64,000 nt of DNA from Cheilinus undulatus (taxonomy: Eukaryota > Chordata > Actinopteri > Labriformes > Labridae). Shown piece after piece: positions 23,501 to 32,500 of this stretch. Under the pieces are notes generated by a model, which ran no database searches, was not told where the DNA came from, and saw only the letters and a program-made list of their open reading frames with translations. The number at the start of each line of letters is the position of its first letter. The first letter of the stretch is position 1. The stretch lies in contig NC_054868.1 of assembly GCF_018320785.1 (NCBI RefSeq), positions 43,469,874 to 43,533,873 of the forward strand, in the 5' to 3' direction. Position numbers and translations under genes: made by a program.

Positions 23501-26500
23501 CATGGTGTGCACAAAGGTCAGGATACCATCAGAAAATAATAAATGTAGAATAAAGATAATAATTGACAAAAATAGGTTAAAAGTGAAAAAAATGGCAGAA
23601 ATAAGCTGGGAAATTGGTGAAAGAGTGGCAAATCTGGGTCTAAAGTGGCAAATTTTATTTTAAGTGGCAAAAATGGGTTAAAAGCAGCAAAAATGGGCAG
23701 AAATAAGTTGTGAAAAGTGGTTAAAGAGTTGCTAAAAGGGGCAAAAAAGGGATACGCAGCAAGTATGGACCAAGGAAGGAACAAAGTGACATAAATTGGC
23801 AGCAAAAATGGTGAGAAGTGGTTAAAAAGTGGCAAAAAATAGAGTAAAGGTGGCACAAATGCATTTAATGTGACCAAAAATGGCTAAAAGTGGAACAAAA
23901 ATGGCAACTCAACTGTTAAAAGCAGTTGTTCAGTAGAAAAAAGGTTTAAAAAGTGGCTTAAATTAGCTAAAATGGGTTCAGTGTGAAGACACATGGTAAA
24001 ATAGGTGACAACAGTGATGAAAAGGGGTTAAAAATGGCACAAATGAATAATATCAGAACCCAATTATAGCTTGACACACTTTTCAGCTCCAAAATGAAGT
24101 AACTGTTAACCAGGATGCTAGCACCAATGCTACTGATCCAACACAAATGTTTAAGCCTTATGAATTGTTTGTTTAATTTTGTGACCTGCCAAGGGACAAC
24201 AGATGCAAATTAGCATTTTTGCTAATGTACAGGGTACAATATGTATCCCATACATTTGTACATTAATGTGCACTGTCCCTTTTAAATAAACAAATACATA
24301 AATAAATAAATAAAATGTATTGGTACTATCAGTAAATCACAACTGGGGAGGGCCTATTCACTGGGGGGAGCAGACACTTCTGTGAGCAGGCCTGTATACG
24401 GGAGTAAAAAACAGGTGCAAGGTATGATAATCTTCCTATCTAGTTTGATGCAAAGTTATTTTTGAAAGAAGTGGAGTCACTCCCTGCTGACCATTAGGAA
24501 GAGTGTAGATTTAAGGCAACATGAGGATTGGCTTCCAATTTTAAAAAAAATAAAGTCCACATCCATCTCTTACATAAACTGTTTTGACTGGGCCCCCTCC
24601 GGTTCAGCCTGATTTAGATGAGGAAGGCCTTTCACAACCATGGAGCTAATTTAAAGCAGGCTTAACATGGAATAGAGACATTTTTATAACAAACAATAAT
24701 GGCTGCCAATAATGTGGAATGTTGTCAATCTATTAATGAATCTGTATTATATAAAGTAGACTGCAGCTCAGGATTGCAAAAGTTTTTGCATTGGGAGCAA
24801 TAAGAGCTGTTTGGATTGCATTTGTGGCAGTGAATTATATCACCCTGCAAGAGTCCGCACTGTAAATAAGTAATACATTTCATCAGCAAATTAACACTCC
24901 TTATGCTTCACACATTTGCCTCTGAAAACAGGTGATCTATCCATGATTACTGGGCCTAATTTTGTGTCTAATAATGTGCCCTGTTACTGACCGAAACTGC
25001 GAACTAGAATTTTATTGAAACTAAAGGCTTAACATTATGATGTATAATCAAATTCACAACCACTTCCAGAGTTCTTACATGAGCTGACATCTAACCTAAG
25101 TGCAGCACTTAGAAAGTCATTCTGAGCAGGCAGTGTGATGCTTAAGGCTGTCAGGCTCTGTCAGCTTCACAAGGTCATCTGTGAATGCAGTCAGCACTCC
25201 TGCACCAGAGACTACAGTAACTCCCCACCCTTACTCAGAATAAATGAATGCATTTCTCACAGTGCTTTTACCTTCACCTTCAGCTGATGAGAGTCTGATA
25301 ACATTCTCCCAAATACTGTCAAATATCACCACCAAGCAGTGTTTGTATGCAAGTCATTTCCAACGTTGTCTCAAAGTGCAGAATCATGTCTCTGTGATGT
25401 TTTCACGTAGGGTCTCAGTGGAAAACATCGAGGTGGAGTTTTCATCTTTATATGTTCGGATCAAATCACTGGAGGAGAAGATTCAAGGAGACGAGGAGCT
25501 GCTGCAGCAGCTGGAGCCTTTTCTGCAGGTACAGCAGACAGCAGCAGTTATGTAATACATTACATATACAGAAAGTTGGATGCATGCCACTGTACATCGC
25601 TGACACTGCTGACTCAGGCCCTATAGATGATGACATCCATAAAAGTCTAAGACATTTTGTAAATTAAATATGTCCTGTCTCAGAGTTCAGCACAGAGGCT
25701 GCAGGACTTGAAGAGACGGAGACTGGATCTGAGAAAAGAGGGGAATGCTCTCATCGATTTCTTTTGTGAAGACAAGGACACTTTCAAGCTAGACGAGTGC
25801 TTCCGCATCTTTCAGGACTTCTGCTTAAAGTTTAAAAAAGCTGTCAAGGTGAGTGTCAGGGAGAGAAGTCTAGTTTATTTCATCTTCTTTATTCTAGAAA
25901 TGGTCAAACAAACTGTATTATCTGTCATCATTAAATCCAGTGGTAATTAAATGCCAAGCTACAAATGTACAAACCCCCAACTCCAAAAAAGTTGGGTTAT
26001 TGCATAAGATGTAAATGAAAGCAGAATGCAGTAGTTGGCAAGTCCTTTTCGACCTATACTCAAAGAAATACAGCACAGAAACAAAATATAACCATACACT
26101 TTATGTTTTTATGGAAATATTGACTTGTTCTGAATTTTATTACAGCAGCATGTTCTGAAAAAGTTGGGACAGGGGCAAGAAAAGTAGTGGAATGCTCAGA
26201 AAACACTTTGAAGGTTGGTATGTTTATAAGTAACAGTGGAAAGTACCATGATTGGGTATAAAAGGAGCACTCATTGTACACAATGGTACATGCTCCTGTC
26301 CCAACTTTTTTGGAATGTGTTCCAGGCATGAAATTCAGAATGTGTGCATATTTCATGAGAAAAGGATCTACAAGTAACTTTATCTTTTATTATTCAAATT
26401 TTACACAATGTCCCAACTTTTCTGGAATAGGGGTTTGTAGCAGCTATATTGAAACAGAGGGGTAATCTCCATTACATCAGGCAGATATGGAGGTGAAGCT

Positions 26501-28704
26501 AGCATACCATCATATTGTGGTATTGCTGTCTGTTTGCCTGCCAGTAAAGTTTTCTACCTTCGTCTCCTCAGGACAACATGGATCGAGAGTTGAAGGAAGC
26601 AGCGAGAGAGCGCCGTTTGAAGGAGTTGGAGGAAAAGCGCTTCGCTTGGTCGGGTGTAGACCAGAGCAGTGGTTTTGGCCGGAGCAGCAGCGAGAACGAC
26701 GTGGAGATGCTCACCAAGGAAGGCCTGCTGGATTTCTTCCAGCAGAGGTCTCAGAGTCCACACAGCCCCATGGGACGCTCCGCCAGCGCCCGCCGGCACC
26801 GACACACCATGACCTCCATAGTAGACAGAGAACTCAAAGGATACCTGGAGATATTTGGAGGTTCTGGGAATCCCACAGACTACTCCAAATTTAACAGCCT
26901 ACCTCGGACGGGGCGCACAGTGCAGCGAAGGACAATCCCGTGGATCTTAGCACAGGACGACAACCGAGAGTTGGACCGCGACAGGAAAGTGACGTCTCCA
27001 CATGCAGAAACTGAGCCTATCAGCCCACTGGCGAGGTTTTCCTCCCCTGGTTTGAATGATAATGATCCTTACAACATCAACAACAATAAATACTCTTCTT
27101 TATCAGAGAGCAGCGCCGTGCCTCGCTCATTTTGTGTCTTTCAGAAGTCCGTGAATCTCCCCAACCCAGCGACGACCACCCACATGAATGTCAGTGTGGA
27201 GAAGCACACTTTGGTTCCAGGTCCTCAAGCTTTTGACCTACCAAGTCCAAACAATAACAGCAACTATATGCACTTTGTCAACCAGGGAGATGTGGTAGTG
27301 ACGGATTTAGAAAAGGAGCGATTTTCCCCTCCTGGATATCTTGACAACCATGTACGTAATAGAAGTTTTGGAGATCCAAAGGCAGCCTGGGAAGGGAAAC
27401 GAGATCTATGCCTGCAGGTTGGAGAAAGAGAAGAAGAAGACAACAGTACTGTGTCATCAACAACCTGTGATACCCCCCTTCCTCTAGATACCTCTGCATC
27501 CAATAAGAAACCAGTGTTTTATATACTAGACTGCACAGAAACAGACTGCTCTGTCACCTTCGATTACTCTGAAGCTGAGAGTTCATCCCTAATGAAAGAG
27601 GGGCTTCATTACCGAGGCAAAGATCACGAGAACCAGCAGGATCCAAGCTCCCTGTCTTCAAATTTGGACTCCATGTCCCCCAATGATCAGTCTCTTTCAA
27701 ACAGTGAGTTTGCAGAGCCCAAATATGTGGATGCAGCATCCATGACTCCATCTGCTACCACAGAAGAGTGGGATACAGAGAGCTGTGACACCGTGGAGGG
27801 GAAACAAAGTGCAGAGAGAGACGCTCTGAGAAACAGCAGAAAACCAGTTAAGAGCAAAACCAACAAAGCGGCCAAGTCCAGCGTTGGTCGTGGTGTTCGG
27901 ACACTTACGAGCACAGAAAGCCAGAGCATGAGGAAAGTTCTACCAATCTCTAAAATAACGAGGACGGGAAGCATCAAGAGAACTGACAGACCTTCGGCGC
28001 AAGACAGCAGTGAACCACGCCGTCCTCTTCGCGATCAGAGCACGCCACCAAGAGGAAGAAGCGAGAAGACCACACGGCCTCTTCGACACTCCAGTCTGCC
28101 TCCTGATGAGTCAAAAGCTCAAAGAGGGGGTGGACTCGCAAGCAGCATTTCAAGATGGGCACAAGATGCAGCCCAGAAGAAGGCTGTCCACAAACCAAGC
28201 ACCAAACCTGTTAGGAACGTCCCCAAACCTCCGCCTGAGGAGAAGATGTGCCGCTCCACCATGAGAGCCCTAGCCCAGGCCCAGGCTCAAGCTCAGGCTG
28301 GAGCATCTTCTGAGAACAGCAGCTCCAACACTCTAAGTGCAAGAAACACCTCTGATGTCCCGAGCTTTGCTCGCAACACCGTAGCTTCGACTACCAGGAC
28401 AAAGAAGGAGCTGTGCCCCCCGTCCATCCCTCCCACCCCTGGCACCCCCTACGTCCTCGGCCGGCATACTTCAGTGAAGCAGACGAGGTTCTCGCCAACA
28501 GTTCCTGCCGGCGAGGAGCGCCCACAAGGGACAAACCTACGAAGGGTACAAAGTGTGAAAGTGTCCAGGAACAGCCTCGTCAGCGAGACTCCCTCACTAC
28601 CTTACGCACGTGAAGATGTCAGAAAGACTAATAGCGCGGAAAAGGCAGTTCAGTCTAGAGACTCTTCGACACCCAGCAGAAGTGCTAAACCAAGCTGGAA
28701 GTAG
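4434..28704 (+). CDS. fhdc1: FH2 domain-containing protein 1 (formin FHDC1/INF1), whole spliced gene
   Basis: Eleven coding exons join without frame break: 4434-4931, 9630-9691, 16727-16829, 16913-16998, 17388-17488, 19276-19346, 20097-20204, 22565-22635, 25411-25528, 25684-25848, 26572-28704. The product is 1171 residues (human FHDC1 is about 1140). Residues 58-77 are a short proline-rich FH1; about 88-460 form the FH2 domain ([54 protein letters not shown]); 462-1171 is a basic, serine-rich tail. Known role of the family: actin nucleation and elongation by the FH2 dimer, with the tail binding microtubules and acting at Golgi and cilia. It lacks the GTPase-binding and autoinhibitory N-terminus of diaphanous formins, as FHDC1 does. 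Fish have several fhdc paralogues, so orthology to FHDC1 itself is likely but untested. No inactivating lesion is seen. Confidence 0.95.
5285..5440 (-). repeat. tRNA-derived SINE relic
   Basis: On the minus strand there is a B-box-like GGTTCAAAT (complement of ATTTGAACC near 5378) inside a head ending GGGGTGCCTGGTTAAG. A body follows that complements GGCCTTTACTCAGACAGGAT. This is the layout of fish tRNA-type SINEs also present at 47.4, 48.5 and 59.9 kb. Strongly decayed. Confidence 0.55.
5740..6200 (-). pseudogene. Tc1-like element relic
   Basis: Contains landmarks of fish Tc1 elements read from the transposase 3' side: the CACCCCCTGAGACT-like subterminal stretch, CAGCTGAAAGGTAAAAGTCC, TCTAGCAGACACCTGAG and GGCATGATGCTGCCCCCACT (the last complements the conserved GGGSIMLWG region). 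All frames are broken; the ends are not defined. Confidence 0.55.
8385..8745. repeat. Dispersed repeat, copy A
   Basis: Aligns by eye to 44190-44560. Shared landmarks include AGCTTTTCTAGCAGGCCTGG versus GGCTTTTCTAGAGAGCCTGG, GGAACTTGGGTG, AATGTCTGTTTAT, CATGCTTTGCCAAA and TGGAGAGAAAGAGAGATAGA. No coding capacity and no clear TIRs. Class unknown. Confidence 0.6.
9630..9691 (+). CDS. fhdc1: fhdc1 coding exon 2 (FH2)
   Basis: Residues 167-187 (last codon split): [20 protein letters not shown]. Acceptor TATTTTCAG, donor GTAAGT, phase 2 out. The Ile in NVGIFL (residue 180) sits where FH2 domains carry the conserved actin-contacting isoleucine (Ile845 of mDia1, from memory). Confidence 0.95.
10419..10744. 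mobile_element. hAT-like MITE, 326 bp
   Basis: The left end CAGGGTTTCCCAACC (10419) and right end GGTTGGGAACAAATG (ending 10744) are imperfect inverted repeats. Flanks CAATACAG (10411-10418) and CAGTACAG (10745-10752) are a 7/8 target-site duplication of hAT length. No coding capacity. Confidence 0.65.
13292..13545. mobile_element. hAT-like MITE fragment
   Basis: Begins CAGTGGTTCTCAACTGGTTG, a common hAT terminus. The complementary inner arm (AGTCCTGATCCACCAGTTGG) lies at about 13520-13540, but the outer right terminus is lost and no duplication was found. Confidence 0.55.
15455..16190 (-). pseudogene. Tc1-like transposon, internally deleted
   Basis: The minus strand encodes a run with [20 protein letters not shown] and, after a deletion, [17 protein letters not shown], the catalytic-domain signatures of fish Tc1 transposases. 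The N-terminal half is missing: the 5' UTR-type sequence CCACAGGTGGACCCCAGTCA (about 16108-16127) abuts the catalytic region. Loss of the first two thirds and internal gaps make it non-functional. It sits antisense in fhdc1 intron 2. Confidence 0.85.
16727..16829 (+). CDS. fhdc1: fhdc1 coding exon 3 (FH2)
   Basis: Completes K187 and encodes 188-221: [14 protein letters not shown], then [14 protein letters not shown]. Acceptor ATCTTCCAG; donor GAG|GTCTGT is non-consensus after GT but is fixed by phase and by homology to the mammalian SIVEDI-H-G block. Confidence 0.93.
16913..16998 (+). CDS. fhdc1: fhdc1 coding exon 4 (FH2)
   Basis: Residues 222-249 plus two bases of codon 250: [28 protein letters not shown]. 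Follows an 83-bp intron (acceptor CTCAAACAG); donor GTAGGT. Confidence 0.94.
17079..17093 (+). repeat. Run of 15 G
   Basis: Uninterrupted G tract in the 389-bp intron 4 of fhdc1, about 80 bases after the exon 4 donor. Such tracts are prone to length error in assemblies; intronic G runs near donors can also influence splicing. Confidence 0.9.
17388..17488 (+). CDS. fhdc1: fhdc1 coding exon 5 (FH2)
   Basis: Completes R250, encodes 251-283 and one base of D284: [18 protein letters not shown], then IDVVRVATK. Acceptor TCTAACAG; donor AAAG|GTAATA is weak at +5 and runs straight into a CA repeat. Confidence 0.94.
17495..17528 (+). repeat. (CA)17 microsatellite at a splice donor
   Basis: Begins 7 bases into intron 5 of fhdc1. 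CA tracts in this position are known binding sites for hnRNP L, which can enhance or repress use of the neighbouring donor. Confidence 0.9.
17854..18822 (-). mobile_element. Tc1-like element with decayed transposase
   Basis: Left end CACTACTTGGACAAAAGTAT and right end ATACTTTTGTCCATATAGTA are degenerate inverted repeats of the fish Tc1 group whose TIR includes GGACAAAAGTATT. The minus strand carries broken transposase pieces: [20 protein letters not shown] and the C-terminal [20 protein letters not shown], plus DKSRLCLAV and [18 protein letters not shown] from the catalytic region. Multiple frameshifts; about 970 bp versus roughly 1.6 kb intact. Same family as 50896-51703. Confidence 0.85.
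19276..19346 (+). CDS. fhdc1: fhdc1 coding exon 6 (FH2 signature)
   Basis: Completes D284 and encodes 285-307: [29 protein letters not shown] is the FH2 signature (GN-x-x-N). Acceptor CCTGTAG, donor GTGAGT. Confidence 0.95.
20097..20204 (+). CDS. fhdc1: fhdc1 coding exon 7 (FH2 signature)
   Basis: Residues 308-343: [37 protein letters not shown]318 in GFKLSSL occupies the position of the conserved actin-contacting lysine of FH2 domains. Acceptor GTTTCAG, donor GTCAGT. Confidence 0.95.
20323..20706. mobile_element. TIR MITE, degenerate copy (same family as 45457-45960)
   Basis: Starts near TGCATAGGTGTTAGGCATGT and ends near CCTGCCTACAAGTTCTG, decayed versions of the TIRs at 45457-45960. The interior shares CTTGTGGCAACCCTTCTA, CAGATTATTTCCCCATACCC, GGGTTGTGTCATTCCTCCTT and CTCACCATTACACACCTTAC with that copy. 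In intron 7 of fhdc1. Confidence 0.7.
21236..21968. mobile_element. TIR element rich in TAATTAC and GGGTTAGGG motifs
   Basis: The ends CACTTTTTTTTAGTGGGCAC (about 21239) and AGCCCACTAAAATAAAGTG (about 21944-21962) are inverted repeats. The interior is AT-rich with many GTAATTAC/CACCTAATTACCAG variants and two short vertebrate telomere-like GGGTTAGGGTTAG runs (21637-21650, 21709-21741). No coding capacity and no clear target duplication. Superfamily not assigned. Confidence 0.6.
22565..22635 (+). CDS. fhdc1: fhdc1 coding exon 8 (FH2)
   Basis: Residues 344-366 plus two bases of codon 367: [23 protein letters not shown]. Acceptor CATACACAG, donor GTACGC. Confidence 0.94.
22636..25410. other. 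fhdc1 intron 8
   Basis: 2.8 kb. Holds the minisatellite block 23560-24040, its shared flank to about 24110, a short (TAAA)n near 24289-24315 and the other shared flank at 24330-24400. Nothing recognised in 22640-23500 or 24420-25400. Confidence 0.8.
23560..24040 (-). repeat. Degenerate minisatellite, AAGTGGCAAAAATGGGTTAA family
   Basis: Reverse-complement orientation of the block at 1575-2155. It is followed by an arm with TAGCTTGACACACTTTTCAG and CTCCAAAATGAAGTAACTGT (24068-24105) that also follows the 45-kb block, so these are copies of one larger repeat. GGGGAGGGCCTATTCACTGG at 24344 belongs to the other arm. Confidence 0.8.
25411..25528 (+). CDS. fhdc1: fhdc1 coding exon 9 (FH2 coiled segment)
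   Basis: Completes R367 and encodes 368-406: [40 protein letters not shown] Leu/Glu-rich helix, as in the FH2 post region. Acceptor TTCACGTAG, donor GTACAG. Confidence 0.94.
25684..25848 (+). CDS. fhdc1: fhdc1 coding exon 10 (end of FH2)
   Basis: Residues 407-461, including [20 protein letters not shown], then [14 protein letters not shown], the strongly conserved end of the FHDC1 FH2 domain. Acceptor CTGTCTCAG, donor GTGAGT. Confidence 0.96.
25968..26439. mobile_element. TIR MITE (TACAAACCCC ends) in intron 10
   Basis: The left end TACAAACCCCCAACTCCAAA and right end TTCTGGAATAGGGGTTTGTA are inverted repeats. AAAGTTGGG recurs inside and CCCAACTTTTTTGGAATGTG lies near 26300. About 472 bp, no coding capacity. 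The terminal sequence is one I associate with a common teleost DNA transposon, but I cannot assign the superfamily with confidence. Confidence 0.75.
26572..28704 (+). CDS. fhdc1: fhdc1 coding exon 11 (C-terminal tail and stop)
   Basis: Residues 462-1171, a single 2.1-kb exon as in mammals. It starts with a charged helix ([18 protein letters not shown]), then [17 protein letters not shown] (496-512), an FHDC1 hallmark. The middle is Ser/Asn-rich and variable, with [19 protein letters not shown] near 780-800 resembling mammalian ISDTTDCSLT. The basic part has [18 protein letters not shown] (about 903-920) and [10 protein letters not shown] (about 1059), matching the human tail region known to bind microtubules. 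A short AQAQAQAQA run lies near 1029-1037. Stop TAG at 28702. Confidence 0.97.
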   Translation, partial: DNMDRELKEAARERRLKELEEKRFAWSGVDQSSGFGRSSSENDVEMLTKEGLLDFFQQRSQSPHSPMGRSASARRHRHTMTSIVDRELKGYLEIFGGSGNPTDYSKFNSLPRTGRTVQRRTIPWILAQDDNRELDRDRKVTSPHAETEPISPLARFSSPGLNDNDPYNINNNKYSSLSESSAVPRSFCVFQKSVNLPNPATTTHMNVSVEKHTLVPGPQAFDLPSPNNNSNYMHFVNQGDVVVTDLEKERFSPPGYLDNHVRNRSFGDPKAAWEGKRDLCLQVGEREEEDNSTVSSTTCDTPLPLDTSASNKKPVFYILDCTETDCSVTFDYSEAESSSLMKEGLHYRGKDHENQQDPSSLSSNLDSMSPNDQSLSNSEFAEPKYVDAASMTPSATTEEWDTESCDTVEGKQSAERDALRNSRKPVKSKTNKAAKSSVGRGVRTLTSTESQSMRKVLPISKITRTGSIKRTDRPSAQDSSEPRRPLRDQSTPPRGRSEKTTRPLRHSSLPPDESKAQRGGGLASSISRWAQDAAQKKAVHKPSTKPVRNVPKPPPEEKMCRSTMRALAQAQAQAQAGASSENSSSNTLSARNTSDVPSFARNTVASTTRTKKELCPPSIPPTPGTPYVLGRHTSVKQTRFSPTVPAGEERPQGTNLRRVQSVKVSRNSLVSETPSLPYAREDVRKTNSAEKAVQSRDSSTPSRSAKPSWK

Positions 28705-29530
28705 AACAAACCTGGTGGACTTCAAATGACAGAAAGAAAGAGACTTTCTCCATGAGTTTGATGTAAATTGACATTTGCTCTTCTCTCACATCTAAGTGCA
28801 CTCTTACACTGTCATATCATGCAAAAGACAAGAAACTGAAAATGTTGAGCTTTCTAGCCCTGTAAGGTTCCCTTAGTAGCAGACTATCAGGTTTATGAAA
28901 TGCAAAGAGCAACATGGAATGAACTGTCCAATTTGTTCCAGCTTTGGAACAAAAAACTGTTATTTTCATCAATTTTGTTGTCTTTCTAAGCTTTTCTTTA
29001 GGGGGCGGGGCATTAACTAAATCACTGACTGTGTATTAATGTGGACAACACATGTCTGTCTTCTTCCAGTGTGCTGAATTGAAGCCATATCCTTGTCATG
29101 GGATATTGACATATTGTACGGATGACATAATTTGGAGCCGAGGCATGCACAGATGGGAGGCTGGTGAAAGTTGACACCACAGACCTTATGCTAACTGAAT
29201 CACAGATAAAAGTGAGGTGATGAAGCATCAATGACCTCTCAGGTCAAAACAGTTTACAGCAGAAAAGATTCTAGAGTCAGTCTAAAGCAGCCACTCACAG
29301 TTCTGAGAAGTTCCTCCTCTACTCTGCTAATCTAGTTGAGAACAGCAAAGAGTGATATTTTTCAGCAGAACTGTCAATCTTTACATTCACCCTTTTTTGC
29401 ATCAAATAAGCGATTGAAATTTAATCTCTGCCTCATCGCTGCCATATGCCCATCCAGATGTGAGATACAGTATGCACATGACTCATGATTGAAGTTTGTG
29501 CATATAAGATAATAAAAATAGTCATTCAAA
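28705..29530 (+). other. fhdc1: fhdc1 3' UTR with poly(A) signal
   Basis: Directly downstream of the stop. The first well-placed AATAAA is at 29511-29516, giving a 3' UTR of about 0.8 kb. Further AATAAA motifs at 30375 and near 31641 could mark longer forms. No repeat interrupts 28705-29530. Confidence 0.6.
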
Positions 29531-32500
29531 TGAAACAAAACCTTTGGCTCCTATGATTCATATTAAAAAAACAGCTCTTTAAACAAACTCATCTATAAAC
29601 AGCCCATCATTACAACCGGCTGGACAGCTGCAAATGCTTCCTGTTCTTTCTTTTACTTTAGATTTGCATGGCATATCAGAGAGGCCTTCCTGTAGTGGTC
29701 AAGGGGATTTCAAATGTTGTACAAATGTTTATTCAGGAAAATGCCCTGATGTTTGTTAATCTGCTAGTGGCTCTGCTTTCTCTGTATGAGCTTGTGCAGC
29801 CAAAATATCAGAAATGTCTGAAAATCATCCAAATAAGGATAAGCTGATATGGTTTCCCCATACACGACGCACAGCAAACCAGCAGCACCACTCAAAAAAT
29901 CAGGACAGAATAGGCTTGAAAGTGCACAGTGCATGCCTGGCTGTAGATAAAAGGCCAAATGCTAGATGAAGGCTTTGTCCCCCCTCTGGTTCTTAAACAA
30001 TTGGTACCTTGGATAGAAAACGAATGGAATTTAGACAGGCGTATTAGATCAAGAGGTGACTATGAAAGCTGGTGACTTTTCAGTCAACTGTGCCTATGGC
30101 TGTGTTTGGTGTATTACAACTTTTTGCAATTACTCATTTTCAACAGCTGCTGTAATTACAATATCTTTAAACAGTCAGCTGAAAATCACCAGCTAACACA
30201 GTCACTAATTAAACTGACACCAGGACCCTTACATCAAGGCACAGAAAAAAATGTTGGAGAAATGGAGCAAAACCGGTGCCAATGTCAATGGTGTGTCATG
30301 TCCACCAGTCATCTGAGCTGATCTGATGGTACTGTTGACTAACGATGTTTCTTTAAGGGCACTTCTGGTCTCAGAATAAATGTTATTGTTACCTTCTCAA
30401 GTACAGCCATATTCCTTACATACATCCCACAAATCAGACAGTAGTAGCCTGAGCTCTTTGGTGTGCCCTCTAGAGGTGTCCTCCAGTAGCATGTGTTTCA
30501 TACAGGCAAACATGCTCATGACTCAGCTGGAGAACACAAGTGTGAACAGCATATCTCCAGCCTAAGTATCAAGATAGAATCCAGGTATGGCAAAAGTTTA
30601 TTGTTATATAATCTAACTTTATAGTCTGACCAATGTCCCATCTGCTAACATGGAGAAGGTGGGATTAAGTATGGGGGCTTCACTCCCAGGCGACTGTTGC
30701 TCTGTCCATCTTAATATACAGTCAGTAAAGTAATCCGACAAACAGCAGATTTATTTGTCTTTGCCTGCTTGGCTGTCTGTTTACTGCACACATTTGTGTC
30801 TGTGATTGATGTCGTTGTCGAACACTACTGACGATACAATGCTGCTAAATAGCTCTGACAATTAGAGACTGAGTTTCAGTGTCTGTTTCATTCAGGGTTA
30901 CACGTTTTATTGAACCTTTACCTGCTGCTGTTATGGTGTCTTCTGTTATTCTGTGGTGGTCAACTGTAGAGTATTGCTCTCTTTTATTTGTCTTTTTTTT
31001 TTTTTTTTTTTTTGCTGTCTTTGCTTGTTACCTCAGATGGATCGCAGTGGCCTTGTACCAGCAGGAAAATGTAGAATATGTTCATTTGACTGTGCATGAT
31101 GAAGACATAGACCTGTTCTCAACTGCAATGTCACTTTTTGCAAATCCATGATATATTAATATTACTACAATATGTAATGTCACAGATTATAAGCCTGTGT
31201 ATATCTGACTGTGGTACCTGTTGTACCTTGTGTTTGTAAGTGTCTGTAGTTTGTAAATGTGTTAGAACTCCTCCATATTATCATGGAGTAGACGTGCACG
31301 TAGGAAATATCTCCTGTAGGCTAACACACGATCAACACCAGTGCTTCAACAGAGGAGCATTGAATGCAACTCAAACAACACTGATCAACAGCTAGGTGAT
31401 TGTTTTATCAGTCTTACATGATTCTTCTGTGAATGTAGCTTTCTTACATTTTCTACATACTCTCACCTTTATTAACCTAAAGGATTTCACAGACAGGTCA
31501 TAAATCAGCCTAAGGCTCCAGTTTGTTTCTCATGTGTTACTAAGTTACAATGCTAAGCATCTACATCTGTATATCTCTAACACTTTCAAATGTTTTGAAG
31601 GTGTTCTTTCATTTTTAATTCATCCATTTCAATTCATATTGAAATAAAAACATTCATTCATCTTCAGTTATTAAGGTTTTTTTAAGTTAGCTTAAACAAG
31701 GTGCGCTTTAGCAAACAAAGCTAGAGCTAAAAGCTCCACATAGAAAATATAGCTTCTGTAGCTGCTTTGTGAGCTTAGCTTTAGCTAGGTTAGCTATGTG
31801 GCCATACTATCTATGTAGCTTATGCAGCTCCGTTGGCTCCGTTTGAGTGATTTCATTGAGGACAAGCTTTTTTTCCTGTTAGAAAACTGTTTACCAGCCT
31901 TTATTAAACATTTTGTAATCAGGTTTATCAGGTCAGGTTTTTAACTTTCATCTCTTCCTAACCCCAGAGAGAAGTTTACTCTGATTATTTGGAAAATTTT
32001 AGGGCAAATTTCCCTCTCTGAGATATACGGCCTCTTAGATGAACGCTCTGTGGGAGTGGCAGTCAGAGATGAAGGGTTGCAGCCAGACTGTCTTTCACTA
32101 TGCAGCTATCTGACTTAGACCCCCCCGCCCACCAATTGAGGGCAAAGGTGTCTGTGGAAACAGTAGCCATCTTGGGGTTTACCTTATGGAGCCATACAAA
32201 ACTGTACTCCACTAAGCCGAACCACTTGGTAAAAAGACAGCTTTCTTGTCCCGGCAAAATCTGTAGTCCTAGTTTACCAATTATTAGCATCTGCCTTTTT
32301 AGGGATGCGCAAAAGCTTCAAAATTTCCAAGTGTGGCACTTTTAGATGTGTTTAAAGTCATAGTAGTTAAAGAATGTTAAAATCCTTCAGCTTGTGTCGA
32401 CCACAGACCTTTTATCAGACAACTAACCAATAAAAAAACACATTCAAAACTGCCAAAGAGCTAAAGATAATGGAAGTAGAAGTGCTAAAATGCTAACGCA

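Noticed and set aside
23518..23877. 119-codon minus-strand hydrophobic ORF
   Set aside because: Translation of the minisatellite block; resembles the other false ORFs of that family.
26554..28264. Several ORFs opposite or out of frame within fhdc1 exon 11
   Set aside because: Shadow frames of a long GC-richer coding exon; the sense frame is the one matching FHDC1.
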